DNA from: Ailanthus altissimus
Lineage: Eukaryota; Streptophyta; Magnoliopsida; Sapindales; Simaroubaceae
NCBI GenBank assembly: GCA_946807835.1
Contig: OX327702.1
Span: forward strand, 3,038,001-3,102,000
Direction of reading: 5' to 3'
DNA: 64,000 nucleotides
A model generated the notes under the pieces. The model was not told where the DNA came from and made no database searches. It saw nothing but the letters and a program-made list of their open reading frames with translations. Positions 23,890 through 37,600 of the stretch are shown piece after piece (positions within the stretch are counted from its first letter, which is position 1; every line of letters starts with the position of its first letter). A program made the translations under genes and the position numbers.

Positions 23890-25049
23890 GAGAAATTTTC
23901 GTAAATAGCTATAAATTTAGGTCATTTAACTATTTTAACTATCGATAATTTTTTAAACTATTTTAGCCAATAATTGAATGAATGGATAAAAAAATTCTTT
24001 TATTATTTTAACAATTTTTGTTACAATAAACAGAATTGTTACAGTACTTTTTATTTTTATTTTATTTTATAACTAATTTATTTATTATGTACGACCTAAT
24101 TAATTTATACAATTTATTTTAAATTATAAATAATAAATAAAATAGATATAATTTTTATAAAAATTATAAACTTAAGTTTAAATAAATATATATAGTTTAA
24201 ATAAAAATTATAAACTTAAGTTTAAATAAATATATATAATTTTAATAAATAAAAATTAATTATGCTATGCCTATAAAATATATATTAAAAATTAAATAAG
24301 ATATTTATTTATTTAATTATAAATAAAAAAATTAATTTAATTATAAATAAAATTTAAAAAATAAAAAGGGGGCGATTCATTGTCCACCATTATGGGCGCA
24401 ATAGATTTCTATCGCTCCCATAATAGGCGCGATAGGTTTCTATCTTGCACTATACGAAGCGCGATAATTTTTATCTCATTTTATATTGGGTGTGATATTT
24501 TGTATCGCACCCTCAAAATGAGTGCGATATTTTATTATTGCGCCACTATTGTGGGTGCAATAGAAACCTATTGCATCCCATAGGCGTGAGGTAGAAACCT
24601 ATCACACCATTTATGTGGCATGATTAATTTAAAATATTATATTTATTTAATTTTATATTTATTTTATTCAATTATCAATAAATAAAATAAAAATGATTTT
24701 AATAAATAAATACAAACTTTAGTTTGTATATATTTGTAATTTTTTAATTACTTTTATTTATGTTATTTATTTAATTTATTTTAAATATATTAAATAATTA
24801 ATGTTTATTTAATTTTGTGGTAATATGATTAAATAATATAAATAAATAAAATAAATATAATTTTAATAAATAAAAAATACTGTATTAAGTGCAATTCACT
24901 GTAGCAAAATATTATAAAAATATTGTTAAAATAGTAAAATGACATTTTTTATTCAAAAAATTTATGTTTAACTAAATAAATTACAAATTTGAAACTGATA
25001 CTAAAATAATTGAGTGACCTAAAATTTTAATTATTTATAAAAATTTCTC
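23890..25049. mobile_element. Non-autonomous TIR element, possibly Mutator-like
   Basis: The left end GAGAAATTTTCGTAAATAGC and the reverse complement of the right end, GAGAAATTTTTATAAATAAT, match. The match continues for over 40 bp through TTAGGTCAYTYAAYTATTTTA on both sides, with weaker similarity in the A/T-rich subterminal parts (for example TATTTTAACAATWTTT and GTTACAGT or CTACAGTG). The element is about 1.16 kb and has no transposase. A clear target-site duplication is not seen, so the superfamily is uncertain. The centre holds an array of tandem hairpins. Confidence 0.65.
24392..24612. repeat. Array of seven tandem ~31-nt imperfect hairpins
   Basis: Seven successive units each fold as GGGYGCRATA, a short loop, then TATYGCRCCC. 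Approximate units are 24392-24421, 24423-24453, 24454-24484, 24485-24515, 24516-24546, 24547-24580 and 24581-24612. The best stems are in units 1, 4 and 6 (for example GGGTGCAATAG with CTATTGCATCCC). Unit 3 is the weakest. The array is much less AT-rich than the surrounding element. There is no spacer between units, so it is not a spacer-repeat array. Confidence 0.8.
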
Positions 25050-28000
25050 TGACCACGCCAAATATGCCCTAAAAGTTTCACCACGAATAAAATAGAGAAG
25101 ATTTGAAAGCTGGATCTTAGTGAGTTACAGCCTAAAAAATATCTTAACTTCAAAAGCAAAATGATGAAAGTGACCCAAAACGTCGCCAATGCTATAATAT
25201 CTATTACCTTTTTTCCACACCCACTAAATTATTAGTGTATGTTTTTTTTTTTTTGAGACATACACATATATATTTTATTTATATATATTTACATCTACAA
25301 CCCCCCAACATAAAATACAAATAAAATTTTGTCAGTTTTTAAAGTTCTCTTTTTTTTTTTCAGTTATACAACGTAAGTTTTTAAAAAAATCAAAATTTGT
25401 CAGTTATACATCATTAAGTAAGAGTGGTACAATCTGATTTGATTTTTTTTATAAATAAAATTAAAATTAATTTTTTTAATAAAAAAATTAAATCAATTTT
25501 TTTTATTTAGTCTAGTTTAATTTTTTTAAATTTTAATTTTAAATTATAATTTTTTTTAATTTTTAATTTAATTTTTAAAAAAAATCGAACTAAAATTAAA
25601 CCAAGACGATTAATTTTTCTCTTAAAAAAATTTAATTAATTTTTTATTAAAAAAATCAGAATGAATAGAATGGAATCAATAAATTTGTTTCGATTTTTTA
25701 ATTTTTCTTTTTTTTTTTCCAAAAGGGTCGTTTATAAAACTCCAAAACCGAGCATTGACGTGGAGTGGAAAACACGTCACGGCGTCGTCGTAAAAAAATA
25801 TTGTCCGTCTTTTTGCTCTTGTAATTTTTAGTATTACGAAAAATGGTACCTTCGCTTTGATCTATTGTAATTTATTTGTGCAGAATCTAGCTGTTGCAAG
25901 TACCTGTTGTGCTTGCTTTGTTTATCTTTAGGAGTACTGTTTGTTGCTAAGTTCTATCGGGGTCCATGGACTGCATCAATCGTACGGCAGGGATTTCGCC
26001 AGATGTGTCTATCTAGTACAAACCCTAAAAAAGCAATGCCTTGCTTTCGTATTTAATGATCTTATATCGAGCTTGGCTCCTCATTTGTCCTTCTTCTAGC
26101 TTATAGTCAAGCGCCAGATCCAACACAAATGGAATATTAAAACTGTCACCCCCTACAGTTGGCATAAATTGCGACTTTAATTATAATTATATTTTTACAT
26201 TTTATTTAATTAAAAATATAAAAAATTCTCATCTTTTAAAATTATTTTAGTTATATTTATGTGAAAAAATTATAAAAATATTTTATTTTTTCAATTAAGT
26301 AAAAGAGAATAATAATATATTAAAACTAAAATTACTATTAAAATATAAGTTGAGCCAACCTCAATGGGTGACAGTGTTAATACTCCAATACAAATTAATT
26401 TCGACTGAGTTTCAATTGATAAAATTTTCTGAGGTGACATAAGAAATTTGTTATTTGCACCGAATTGTAAAATAGAAAATTTGATTTTATATTTATATAA
26501 TAAAAAAAATATACTAGAAAATATAATTTTTTTTAAAATTATGATGTTATTACTCGTTCCTAAAGAGAAGCTCCCAGAAATTTACTATTATAAAATTAAA
26601 AAAAAAATGTAAATGACCTTAAAAAAAGACCGAGTTATTTTTATTATATTATTTGCCCCTTATAGTTTAAGATCATTCTAATATTGAATCGAACATACCA
26701 TCAATGTACCCACTATACATTAAAATTGAAAAAAATAATAGTAAAATTATTAAAAAAAACAGTAGTGCTGTATTCATCAATATGAAATATAAATTTTATA
26801 TCACAATGATTGTTATTGAAGTCCTCCGGTTATAACTCTTAAAAGTTATTGACTTGTCCCTGTAAACTCTTTTAATTTGTGAAAGTGCACTATTTTTTTT
26901 TTTTTATAAATACTTGGATGCTTAAATTAATATTTATCTAAAATAGATAATATTGATTTATGAAGGTGCACTGTATTTATATAATAAAAAATATTTTGCG
27001 TTAATGTTTATCTAAAATTGATGACAACACTAAAATTAATGTTCATTCAAAGTAAATGATGATGTTAAGTGTGACTAGAGTAATATAAAGAAACGATCAG
27101 TGTGAATAAGAATCAATCAAATATTTAAATAAAATGATGAATAAATAATATATAGATAATTGCCCATGTATTATATAGTATAAATTCAAACACTTTTTAA
27201 AATATGCACGTATAAATTTAATTTAAACTCTAATTAAAAAGAGTACAAATATAATTTAAAATCTATTTTTTACTTTGATGTTCTTTGATACATAACATGT
27301 TGTAATAAGCGAATGCAAGTTATTTTTAATATAATACCTATAGTCACCATTTATTAACTATCATAAATTAGATAATTATTTAACTTTTTAATTTATACAA
27401 ATATTATAGTTATGTAATAATAATTAATAATTGACACATTAAATATCACATTTATCAAATATAAAATTTATATTTTAATTATATAAATATAACATTATTG
27501 TTAATTTTTTTTAAATATGTGGAAAGTATCATGTTATTTATATAATAATATAATAAAATAGTGAATGGTATGTTTTTATTTAGAATTTTTAACATTGCCA
27601 ATTACTATTGTGGTTAGAATATATACGTGTATACAAGATGACGTGGTATCCTAATCCTAATACCCAAGGGGCAAGACATTGTGTTATTGGCCGGCACGAA
27701 TCCGGTAGATTTTTTGCATCGTCGTGTAATGCTCGTGCAATACAAAAAGTTGAAAGTCTACCTAACTGTGAACGTATCAAGATATTCCGCGGCCGAGATC
27801 CCACATTCTCCACTACGAGCCACCGCCACAGATACAAATTCCACGGGTCAATTCATCACGCCTCTTAGTCTTAATAGTTTATCCCTCAAAATATGGCACA
27901 TTTTTTGGGTACTTGGGTCCCACCAAAATCGTAATTTATAAGTTGCATTTCCCTTTCTTTTCAAGATCAAGGTTGATTTAAATCCCATCCTCAAATGTAA

Positions 28001-31000
28001 TTGTTGAAATTTTGCACGTAGAAGTCTTCGTCAGTAATTATTTAAAAATTATATATAATAATAAAAATAATAATTAATTACATATAAAATATATAAAAAT
28101 ATACGTGATTCGATAATTTAACTACATTCATGATAAATTATAAGATTTTAATTTTTTTAATAATTTATAATTATTAAATAATAATTTAATAATTACAAAT
28201 ACCACTTAAAAGATTATAAAAAATACAACAATAGAATAACACAATATTCTCTTATGCATTTAACACTCAAATATTTTTATAACTCTTTAACACAATCAGC
28301 ATTCAACTGATCTATAAACTCTTTAATTGACACTCTTTTTAATATCCTTCCAAATATCTTTAATACTTTCTTGATATATTCTAATGCATTGCCACTTTAA
28401 TGACATAATGAGAGTTTATATAGATTTTAGAACGATTTTAAAAATCTTATATTGAGTTATAATAAGAGTCTACACATATAGAAGTTCAGAATCAATTTGG
28501 ATATAAAGTAAGACTTGCTCAAAATAAGAAATCTAGCGTTGCAGTGCTGTAGGTCGGGGCTCAGCTATTGCTAGTGTCGATGCCGGTGTCGCAATCCCAA
28601 GGTTTGAAAATGCCTCCAATGTACTTTCTCAACCCCTCTTCACTTTCAATTCCCCGTTTGTTTCAAATCTTATGTGTTCATTGCGTTCTTAATTTCATGT
28701 CATTTTTCATTGATTTTTGACACAAAATCACAATAAAAAGCTATTTTAAATTACAAAATTTTAACATGACTTATGGTTGTGATTTTACTTAAGTGACAAA
28801 GAGTTTGTAACATGTTTTATATGTACAAGTAAAAGACTTAAATTTAAATTTGTGCTCTCTAATTTTTTTTTTTTAAATACACTATAATTCAATGAAAACA
28901 ATTAAGACTTTCTAACATATAACCAGTAAAAGAATATAAATGCAACTAGCATATAATAACATCAATATATTCATATATTGACATCTGCACCATTAATTTC
29001 AAGACTTGTATGTGAATAATCAAAATTTTAGGTGAAGTCAAATATTAAATTCAAAATTTATATTAAATGACAGTTTAATTATATAAGAATTTAATATCAA
29101 ATTTTAAATTTTAAAAAATTAAATCACAGAAATATTTATTTTAAAAAATAAATATTATAAAAATATATTATTAAACTAAGAAAATTAAGAATTGAGGAAG
29201 TCATGACCCTAGACTCCAATAGAGTTCTGCCCCTGTGAATAAGGTTAATCAAATAGTAAAAAAGATGGCAGAAAAAGGGCAGTAATTTTTCGTGATAATG
29301 TGATTCATTATTCTCGTCCCATCTATTTTTTTTTCTTAAAATAGAGTCTAAATTAGGCGATTTTTAACTATCCATTTGACCAAGTAGGTTCTCATTACAA
29401 ATTTGCGGTCACACCCCTCAAGCCAAAAGCATTAGATATTTTTCTGAAAGCGTAGAATAGGGTTTTGTTTTTTCAAGCTATCACAATAATGGTCAATCCC
29501 TACCACTATGAATTGCCAAGTACTAAGGAGACAAATTTGAACTTGATAGCACTCTAACGTTAATCACTTTTTATTTTGTCCGCATGTTTTGTAGTCAATT
29601 TGAATATATTGTAGATTTGAAGTTATAATTATAATAGTCAAAGTATCAATTGTCGAGTGAAAAAAAAAAACTAAGCGTTTAATAAACAAAATCATCTATG
29701 TTTTATTAGGAATGTTTATCATGCTTTCAAAGTTAAGCAAAGTTATTTCTATGCTAAACAAATTCTTATTATTGATACATTTTGATAAGATCATTAAACT
29801 TATTATTAATAATCAACAAAAGATCTAATGTTTGAATACAACTCACATTAATGTAGGAAGAGATTTGGTTTATATTTAACGTAATATTTAAAAAATAAAT
29901 AAAGAATTAATTTTTTTAATAAAAAATAAAAATAGAGACTAAGAATTAATGTGGTAGTAGGTGATTTTTGTTTTTACTAAAAGAAGTGTTTGAGCACAAC
30001 TCAAGTGATCATAAAAATACTTTACATCTACGACCTATGTTGTCCGAATTTAAATAAACATAACGACTAAATTTGAATTTCTCTAAAAATATAATGTAAA
30101 AGTTGATATTTTACGACTAAATTTTATTTTCTTTGTTTAAAATTTTTTAAAAATAAAACAATATAAATAAAATAAAAAGAGCACTCAATTATTTATCTAA
30201 TGGAAATATTTGTGCACCTCTTACTTAATTTAGAGATTTAAATCCTAACATTTAAATGTTGACAGTGGTCAAGATAATTTTAATTCATTTTATTAAAAGA
30301 CAGTTTTAGTTGATTATATTTATAATTGGTTGATTTTTGAATTATAATATTATAATTATTTGTAATTTGAGTTATAATTTATAATTGAAAAGTAATATTT
30401 ATGAAAAAAGCAAAAAAGAACCCAACCGGCTTTCACAAGTAAAATCCCGGAAGCTCACGCTATATGTGGACTCTCCATAACCTGGCATTTATTTGGAGTG
30501 AAATTAAGGGTCGGCAGTGAACATTCTAAATTCCCAACTTCTTTATTAGTAAAATTGCCACATATACTCTTTAAAAAAAAAAAAAGAAAAGTTGTCACAT
30601 ATGATTCTAATTTTTTAACACACGAGCACAGTAAGATGAAAATGCCATCTTTTAACGTGTGCGTGGCAATCGGCATATTTTCATTTACCCGTTTGGATAA
30701 CGAAAGTGACTCCCCAATCCATGCTATTTATAAGACGAACATCTTCACCTCCACATCAGCTCGAGGCCCCTGGAGCCACCACGCCCCCACACCTTCCTCT
30801 TACCCGACAAAATTCAACCTCCCCCACCCGTTCATTACTGATTAAATAATCACCGCCATTTCTAATTACAATTAGGGACGTTACGTTACTAAGCGCCTTG
30901 TTTATTTGTTTTCATTTAATTTCATTAATTATATTTAAAATTTTTTATTTCATTAAATATAAATTAAATATCTCCCTATTATTATGGTATGAGTAGAACT

Positions 31001-31536
31001 TGGACTCCAAAATATAATTACATTTTTATTAAAAATATGAATTATATCCATGTAAATTATTTGTATAAGTTACCGTAACATACTGTAATTTAAAATAATA
31101 ATAATCAAATTCAATGTAATTTGATAAATAAGGGAGCAATAATATTTTAATATTTAATCATAAATTATGTATAATTAATTAGTTTATCTAGTATTACTTA
31201 CGAAATATATACAATACAATTTTTTTTCTTCATATTTATTGATTTCAATTCCACCCTAAAAGAGACTCGTGTGGCAAGAAATATGTGTCAAATCTATAGA
31301 CATCACTATTTTTTAAAATTAATGTAACAAAATAATCATAGATAAGCACGTTATTATTTGATTAACAAATAAATAAATAGTGAAAATGCGAAAAGCGGCG
31401 ATGATACAAAGCAAACCAAAAGCACTGCGCAACATATTTCGACCCCACCACCAAAAGTGGAGTGAAAAAAAAGTAGTTAAAATAATTTTAAAATGCAGAG
31501 AGTGAATACTGAATATGTCCTCTTCTCAGCTTCGCC
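25050..31536. other. Long AT-rich intergenic region with small GC-richer islands
   Basis: No gene is recognised over 6.4 kb. Three patches are less AT-rich: 25735-26110, 27610-27870 and 28530-28640. The first contains CACGTCACGGCGTCGTCG. The second is open in more than one frame (82 codons on minus, 86 on plus) without similarity to any protein I know. The patch at 30700-30845 has TATTTATAAG followed by a C-rich stretch and could be an old promoter. The rest is low-complexity A/T with short repeats. Confidence 0.5.
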
Positions 31537-31544
31537 TATAAATA
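31537..31544 (+). promoter_or_regulatory. TATA box of the AMP deaminase gene
   Basis: TATAAATA lies about 155 bp upstream of the start codon at 31694 and is followed by a C/T-rich leader, as in plant promoters. The transcription start would be expected about 30 bp downstream, near 31570. Confidence 0.6.
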
Positions 31545-31693
31545 CCTGAACACGCCATTCTTGTTCCGAAAAAACCAGAGCACTCACTCTGTGTTGTCTT
31601 CCCCTTCGCTATTCAGTAGGGTTTCATTCTTTTTTTTTATTATTAAATTCTAACTTTTATTTGATAACCGCCGAGAAGCTTCTAGAAAGTGTG

Positions 31694-34600
31694 ATGGAGA
31701 CGTATACGCTTCATCTAGCGATGGCGGCTCTGGTTGGAGCCTCGTTCGTGGCCGTATCGGCGTATTTTATGCACAGGAAAACCCTAACTCAGTTGCTGGA
31801 GTTCGCCAAGTCCGTGGAGAGAGAGCGAGAGGAGAACTCGGACGCGGACTCGCCGCAGGCGGAGCATGCTATTAAGAGGCACGCAGCTCGGCGCGGCTCC
31901 GGGAGGCGAAAGGGGAACGGCTACTATCGCCGAGGCTCGGCTTCGTTGCCGGACGTGACGGCCATTTCTGGCTCTGCCATTGATGGAGCGGAGAGACGTA
32001 ACGGTCCGGTTCACGTGGACGGTATTCCCGCCGGGCTACCCAGGCTCCACACGCTGCCTGAAGGTATGGCTTCGTTGGACTTGTCGCTGGAGTGATGAAC
32101 TCGGCTTTGTGTGTCAAATTTAGAGAAATTATTAGATGGCTGTTAATAAATAATGAACTAATAGTGTTTTTTTTTGTAGTTGAATGTGATTAGAATAAAG
32201 GATTTTAGTGCATTATACAGAGCTTGATTGCTTGTTGTACAGATGAAAACAGTTATTTTAATATCTATTTCCTACACGCTCGGCATCAAACATTGTTTTC
32301 TATTGTCAGATTGGGCCAAGCTTGGATATTCTTATTCTGCATCCGCCAGTGTCATTTATTTACGACTTCTGTGTTGCTGCTAAAAGAGCCAATGGAAGAT
32401 TAAATCAATAGTAGGAAGAAAGTACAGCCTATAATTGAAAAGAATAGGAGTTGTTTAAAATTGAACTCGGCTTAATTTAGGGCAGAACAATTTGAGACCT
32501 GAAAGTCAAAAGAAAGTGAAAACATAGGATGGTATATTATCTGTTTTGAACAAGTCCAAAGTAGAATCAGTAATTTGTTTTGAGTATTTATTTCAAAATG
32601 AACTCAATTTGAATATCATCGATCTCTATCAACAAATTGGAAAGTTTATTGTTCTTGATCCACTTAATTATTTTATTGTTTATCAAGCATGCAATTGAGT
32701 TGCAGTACCTCTCCTTTTTGAAAATTACTGCTCATCAGAAGCACACTACTCTCTTGCTTATAACCAACAAGATGGCAAAGATGGGCCTGATTTCAGCTCC
32801 AGTAGCTCAAGTGACTCTGAAGTGTCTAATTGTCCTTGCACATGCTATATTCTGTTTGCCTAAGTACATTAGTGTTTTGTTTCAGGGAAATCTGCTGGGC
32901 ATGCAAGTTCAGCTAAGAGGAGTGGAAATCTTATCAGGCCAACTTCTCCTAAGTCTCCTGTTGCTAGTGCTAGCGCCTTTGAGAGTGTGGAAGGATCCGA
33001 CGAAGAGGATAATGTGACTAACAGTTCTAAACTTGATACAGCATATCAGCTTACTAATGGGAATGCTGTGAGTTTCTTGAAGCAGTTATCAAGCACTTTT
33101 TACATCATGTGTACAGTTACTCTTTATATTCTTTCTCATTCTGCCAACATAGAAGTTTGTGGCCAAGGAGTGACGAATTTCTTGCTATTCCTATTAAAAA
33201 AATTCACGTTTCATAATAGTCTGTTCTGTTTCATTCCTATTATTTGTAAGGGGTCTAGATGGAGTTAAAAGGGTTGTATCTAAATCTCTCATGTGCAGGG
33301 TCCAAATTTGCCAGACCACATGAATGCCAATGCAGAGGCTATAGCTTCAAGTATGATTCGATCTCATAGTGTATCTGGTGACCTACATGGTGTTCAACCT
33401 GATCCTATTGCAGCTGATATTCTAAGGAAAGAGCCAGAGCAAGAAACATTTGCACGACTTGAGATTACCCCTACTGGTATTTACTTTATTCACACATGAT
33501 ATGCATTTCACTTGCATTCACCTTTTTAGGGATATCAGAGGAGTGGTATATGTCTGCAGGTATTGTCTTCACCTGTTCCATACATTATTGAACAGCGGCT
33601 ATTTATTATTGATGAAATTACATGGAATTTTATGTGAAATTTGAATTTTGTCAATGTTACAATTTGGTACAAGGTTGTAACTGATTACAAGCTTTTCTAT
33701 TGTGGCCGCTCAGTGAACAAAATTGTCTAAATCCAGAAAATCTGATTAGATTAAATAGAAGTGTCTTTAGATATTAACAAAAATTTGTGACAAACTTTTA
33801 AGTTTATATTTGTAGAATGCTGTTCTGTTTGTGTTGCAGATGTAGGCATGCCTTTGTTTGAATATTATATACTTCTGTAAACTATGAATTAAGAGTTTCC
33901 AAGATTGAAAAATTTTATGTTCAATTCTGGGTTGAGACATGCTACATGCCATCATATTTACTTGTGTCTCTTCTGCCAGAGCGACCGTCTCCTGATGAAG
34001 TGGAGGCCTTTGTGGTTCTTCAAGAATGCCTTGAAATGCGAAAAAGATATTTATTCAGGGAAGCAGTTGCTCCATGGGAGAAAGAAGTAATTTCTGATCC
34101 AAGTACACCAAAGCCTAATCTAGCACCATTTTCTTATACTTCTGAGGGAAAATCTGATGTGAGTTTGTACTTATGATTCTCATATTCTGTCTATCTACAA
34201 TTTACCTAGGGTCGTCACTCGTTCTTTTCTGACTATAAACATGCTCCATTTTTTTGCAGCATTACTTTGAGATGCAAGATGGAGTTATTCATGTTTATCC
34301 AAACAAAGATTGTAAGACACTTAGTTGCTGTGCTTTTTCATTTTTGCCATGATTCCTGAAGTTTCTGTTGGATGTTTATGCTTGTCTGCCTCATCTTTTT
34401 TCCCCCTTATTTATCTATGATTTTTAATTTCCCACCAGCAAGAGAAGAGCTTTTCCCTGTTGTAGATGCGACAACCTTTTTCACTGACCTGCATCACATA
34501 CTTCGAGTTATTGCATTAGGAAATATGAGAACTTTATGTCATCATCGGCTGCTTCTTCTGGAGCAAGTAAATAATTCACTTGATAAGTACAAGTTACTTA

Positions 34601-37600
34601 AATTAGTGGATTTTCTTTTTTATTGTTTTTCCAATGGCAACTAGACTGTTTACTTTATGCTCTTATCAATGCCCTTCAGAAATTCAACCTTCATTTGATG
34701 CTTAATGCGGATAAGGAATTTCTTGCTCAGAAAAGTGCACCGCATCGTGATTTTTATAATGTTAGGAAAGTGGATACACATGTTCACCACTCGGCATGCA
34801 TGAACCAGAAACATCTTTTAAGGTTTATTAAATCGAAGTTGAGGAAAGAGCCTGATGAGGTAACAATTTGGATACATCTATTAATGCATTGTCTATTTCT
34901 GTTTTCTAATGGTTCTCTTCATAACAAAAATTATATGCTTTGCATCTTTCTGATGCTATATCATTGCCATTTAGTCAATGGCTGAATTCTTGTCCACTTT
35001 ATAATTAATGTTAGCTATACTCTTAATATATTTGGTGTTAAGTGTGCTTTGTTTATTCAGAAGTGCATTGCTTTTGTGTTCCCCTAATCAGGTTGTAATA
35101 TTCCGTGATGGTACATACTTGACCCTGAAAGAAGTTTTTGAGAGCTTGGATTTAACTGGGTAATGATTTTTCCCTCTGTTGGTCTTCATTTTTTCTCCCT
35201 TGAACACAATCCCCCCACCCCCAAAACAATCTCTTATTGTTGATATATTCACTTTTAAATGTTTTTTCTTGAGTTGCTGTAACATGTATGATATATAATC
35301 TATTTTAATATTGTTTGAACAGGTATGACCTGAATGTTGATCTTTTGGATGTTCACGCAGACAAGAGCACATTTCATCGGTTTGATAAGTTCAATCTTAA
35401 GTATAATCCCTGCGGTCAGAGCAGGCTAAGGGAAATTTTTCTTAAGCAGGATAATCTTATCCAAGGTCTGTGCTCAAATTTTCTTTTTCTTTTTTTATGG
35501 GGTTTTTTATGTTAAGCTGGAGAATCGAATGTTGAAGAGAACATTGTGGCAAGCAATGCTTGAACTTCACCATTTAAGTTTTTTTAGTAACCAGCTAACT
35601 GCTATAAATGGAATTTATTTTCTTTCTTCAAATCTGTACTTAGATATTTCTTGGCTTTTGAACTCTTTAAATGAATAGTTGAACCTTTAAATCCATGTAC
35701 TTTTTCCTGTTATCTTCGAAAAATAGACGATGTAAATAAAATGGATATCTGTTAGGAGGTTTATGTTTAGAGTTTTTGGGAATTCATTTTTCTTAGTGGC
35801 CACTAGTTTGTGCCAGTTTGTTGTCAGTAGACTGATAGATACTCCTCTGTGAGACAACATGTTCTTTTGATTGATCTGCAGCATATTCCTTTTTCCTTGA
35901 TAATCGTTACTTCAATTATGATGTTGTTTTTGTTTTTCGTGAACAGGTCGTTTCCTTGCTGAGCTGACAAAGCAGGTTTTTTCTGATCTTGAAGCAAGTA
36001 AATATCAGGTGCTTCCTTCACCTTTTTGTAGCTTTTTTCATATTCTTCTGTCTTTATCACAATCTTGGATGCCATGGGTGGAGAGGTAGCTCGATAGTTC
36101 AGCTAACTTATTTTTTAAATTAAACTTATTAATTTCATATTTAGAAATTGACTCGTGTGTGTCTACACAAATAGTTACTGATTAGGTCCATAAGCCTCGT
36201 TACTCCCCAATGTTATGCAGAATGTGGATTTTGGCTTACGTATATGAAACCTAAAATGGAAATTTCCGTAACAAATACTTCAACTTGTTGGGCCATCCTG
36301 GCAAAGCAAGTTTTTATTAAGTTCACTTGTGTGTAATTTGCTTGTTGCAAACTTGTTCTCCTCAGATGGTTCAATATAAGATGTTGGACAGTTGCTATTG
36401 CATTTGTCAAGTTTTGTCATTTCTTTTCATCTTAAATCAGTTGAACAACATTTCTGTATGACATTAAACCATAGAAATAGAGGTTGCTTGAGCACTTTCC
36501 TATCCATGGTGTTCCCATATGTGCGTGATTTATTGGTACTTATTATTAATTTTCTCTCTTGTGGTGATCATGTCTGATGCTGAATTTTGTTCTGCAGATG
36601 GCTGAATACCGGATATCAATATACGGAAGGAAGCAAAGTGAGTGGGACCAAATGGCAAGTTGGATTGTGAACAATGAATTGTACAGCAAGAATGTTGTTT
36701 GGTTAATTCAGGTACGGATGTTATTAAATAGTAGGTAGAAGGAATTTTTTTTTTTTTTGGAATCATGTGAACGAGCATGTTTGAATGTGGCCATATTGTT
36801 TGATTGTGGGCATGTAGTGTTAATTAGTTTTGTGCATCACTGCTACTTCTGGTTTATTATCATAAAATTATGCATATGAAACAGATGCATGGCATCTTTC
36901 ATTGATCAATATTGTGGGTTGGAGATCTTGTGCATCTGTTTGTCCCAAGGTTAGAAAGTTACAGCTGGTGTTGGAAGATTCTGTTTACAACCAAGTGTTA
37001 ATTTATGATTTTTGTTTTGGTCCCTTGTGAGATTTTTCTGTTCTATTGTCTCGTGCCTTTTGAAAATTCCCTGTTCAGGATTTCAGGATTAGCAATACCA
37101 GGCTATTAAATGGTTTCTGTATGATTGAGTTCCACTGTGGTGATTGATAATAGTGTTGAATGTTAATATATCTGGTGTTGCTTTATATTCTCCTTTTCCC
37201 AGCTTCCACGGCTGTACAATGTGTACAAGGAGATGGGGATCGTGACGTCCTTCCAGAACATTCTCGACAATATCTTTATTCCGCTGTTTGAGGTTACTGT
37301 GGATCCAGATTCCCATCCACAGTTGCATCTATTCTTGAAACAGGTTTGTTCCTTTTTATGAAAATCTTCTAATTTAATATTTCAGGCTTGTAGTAATAAT
37401 TTATTTCTCTAATTCTAGATTTGGTTATTTGATGTTTGCTTGTTATTTGTGCATGTTATGCCCCCACTTTTTTATATTCTTATTTAATCTTGTAAACTTT
37501 CTGCAGCAAAGATATAATTGATCTGATGTAGGCATGTATGTGTTTGGATGATTAGGTGGTTGGTTTAGATTTGGTGGATGATGAAAGCAAGCCTGAAAGA

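Noticed and set aside
24392..24612. Repeat array that superficially resembles a CRISPR array
   Set aside because: The host is a plant, units follow one another without unique spacers, and the repeats sit inside a TIR element.
30498..30845. 115-codon plus-strand ORF with a TATTTATAAG nearby
   Set aside because: The translation is low complexity with no domain; at most an old promoter fragment.
31661..31693. Upstream extension of the AMP deaminase frame
   Set aside because: The open frame begins at a TTG and contains no ATG before 31694; the family N-terminus matches the ATG at 31694.
33826..33860. Possible extra exon of AMP deaminase after TTGTGTTGCAG
   Set aside because: Direct joining of exon 3 (to 33476) to exon 4 (from 33980) gives the family sequence with no gap, and the candidate acceptor leads into stops.
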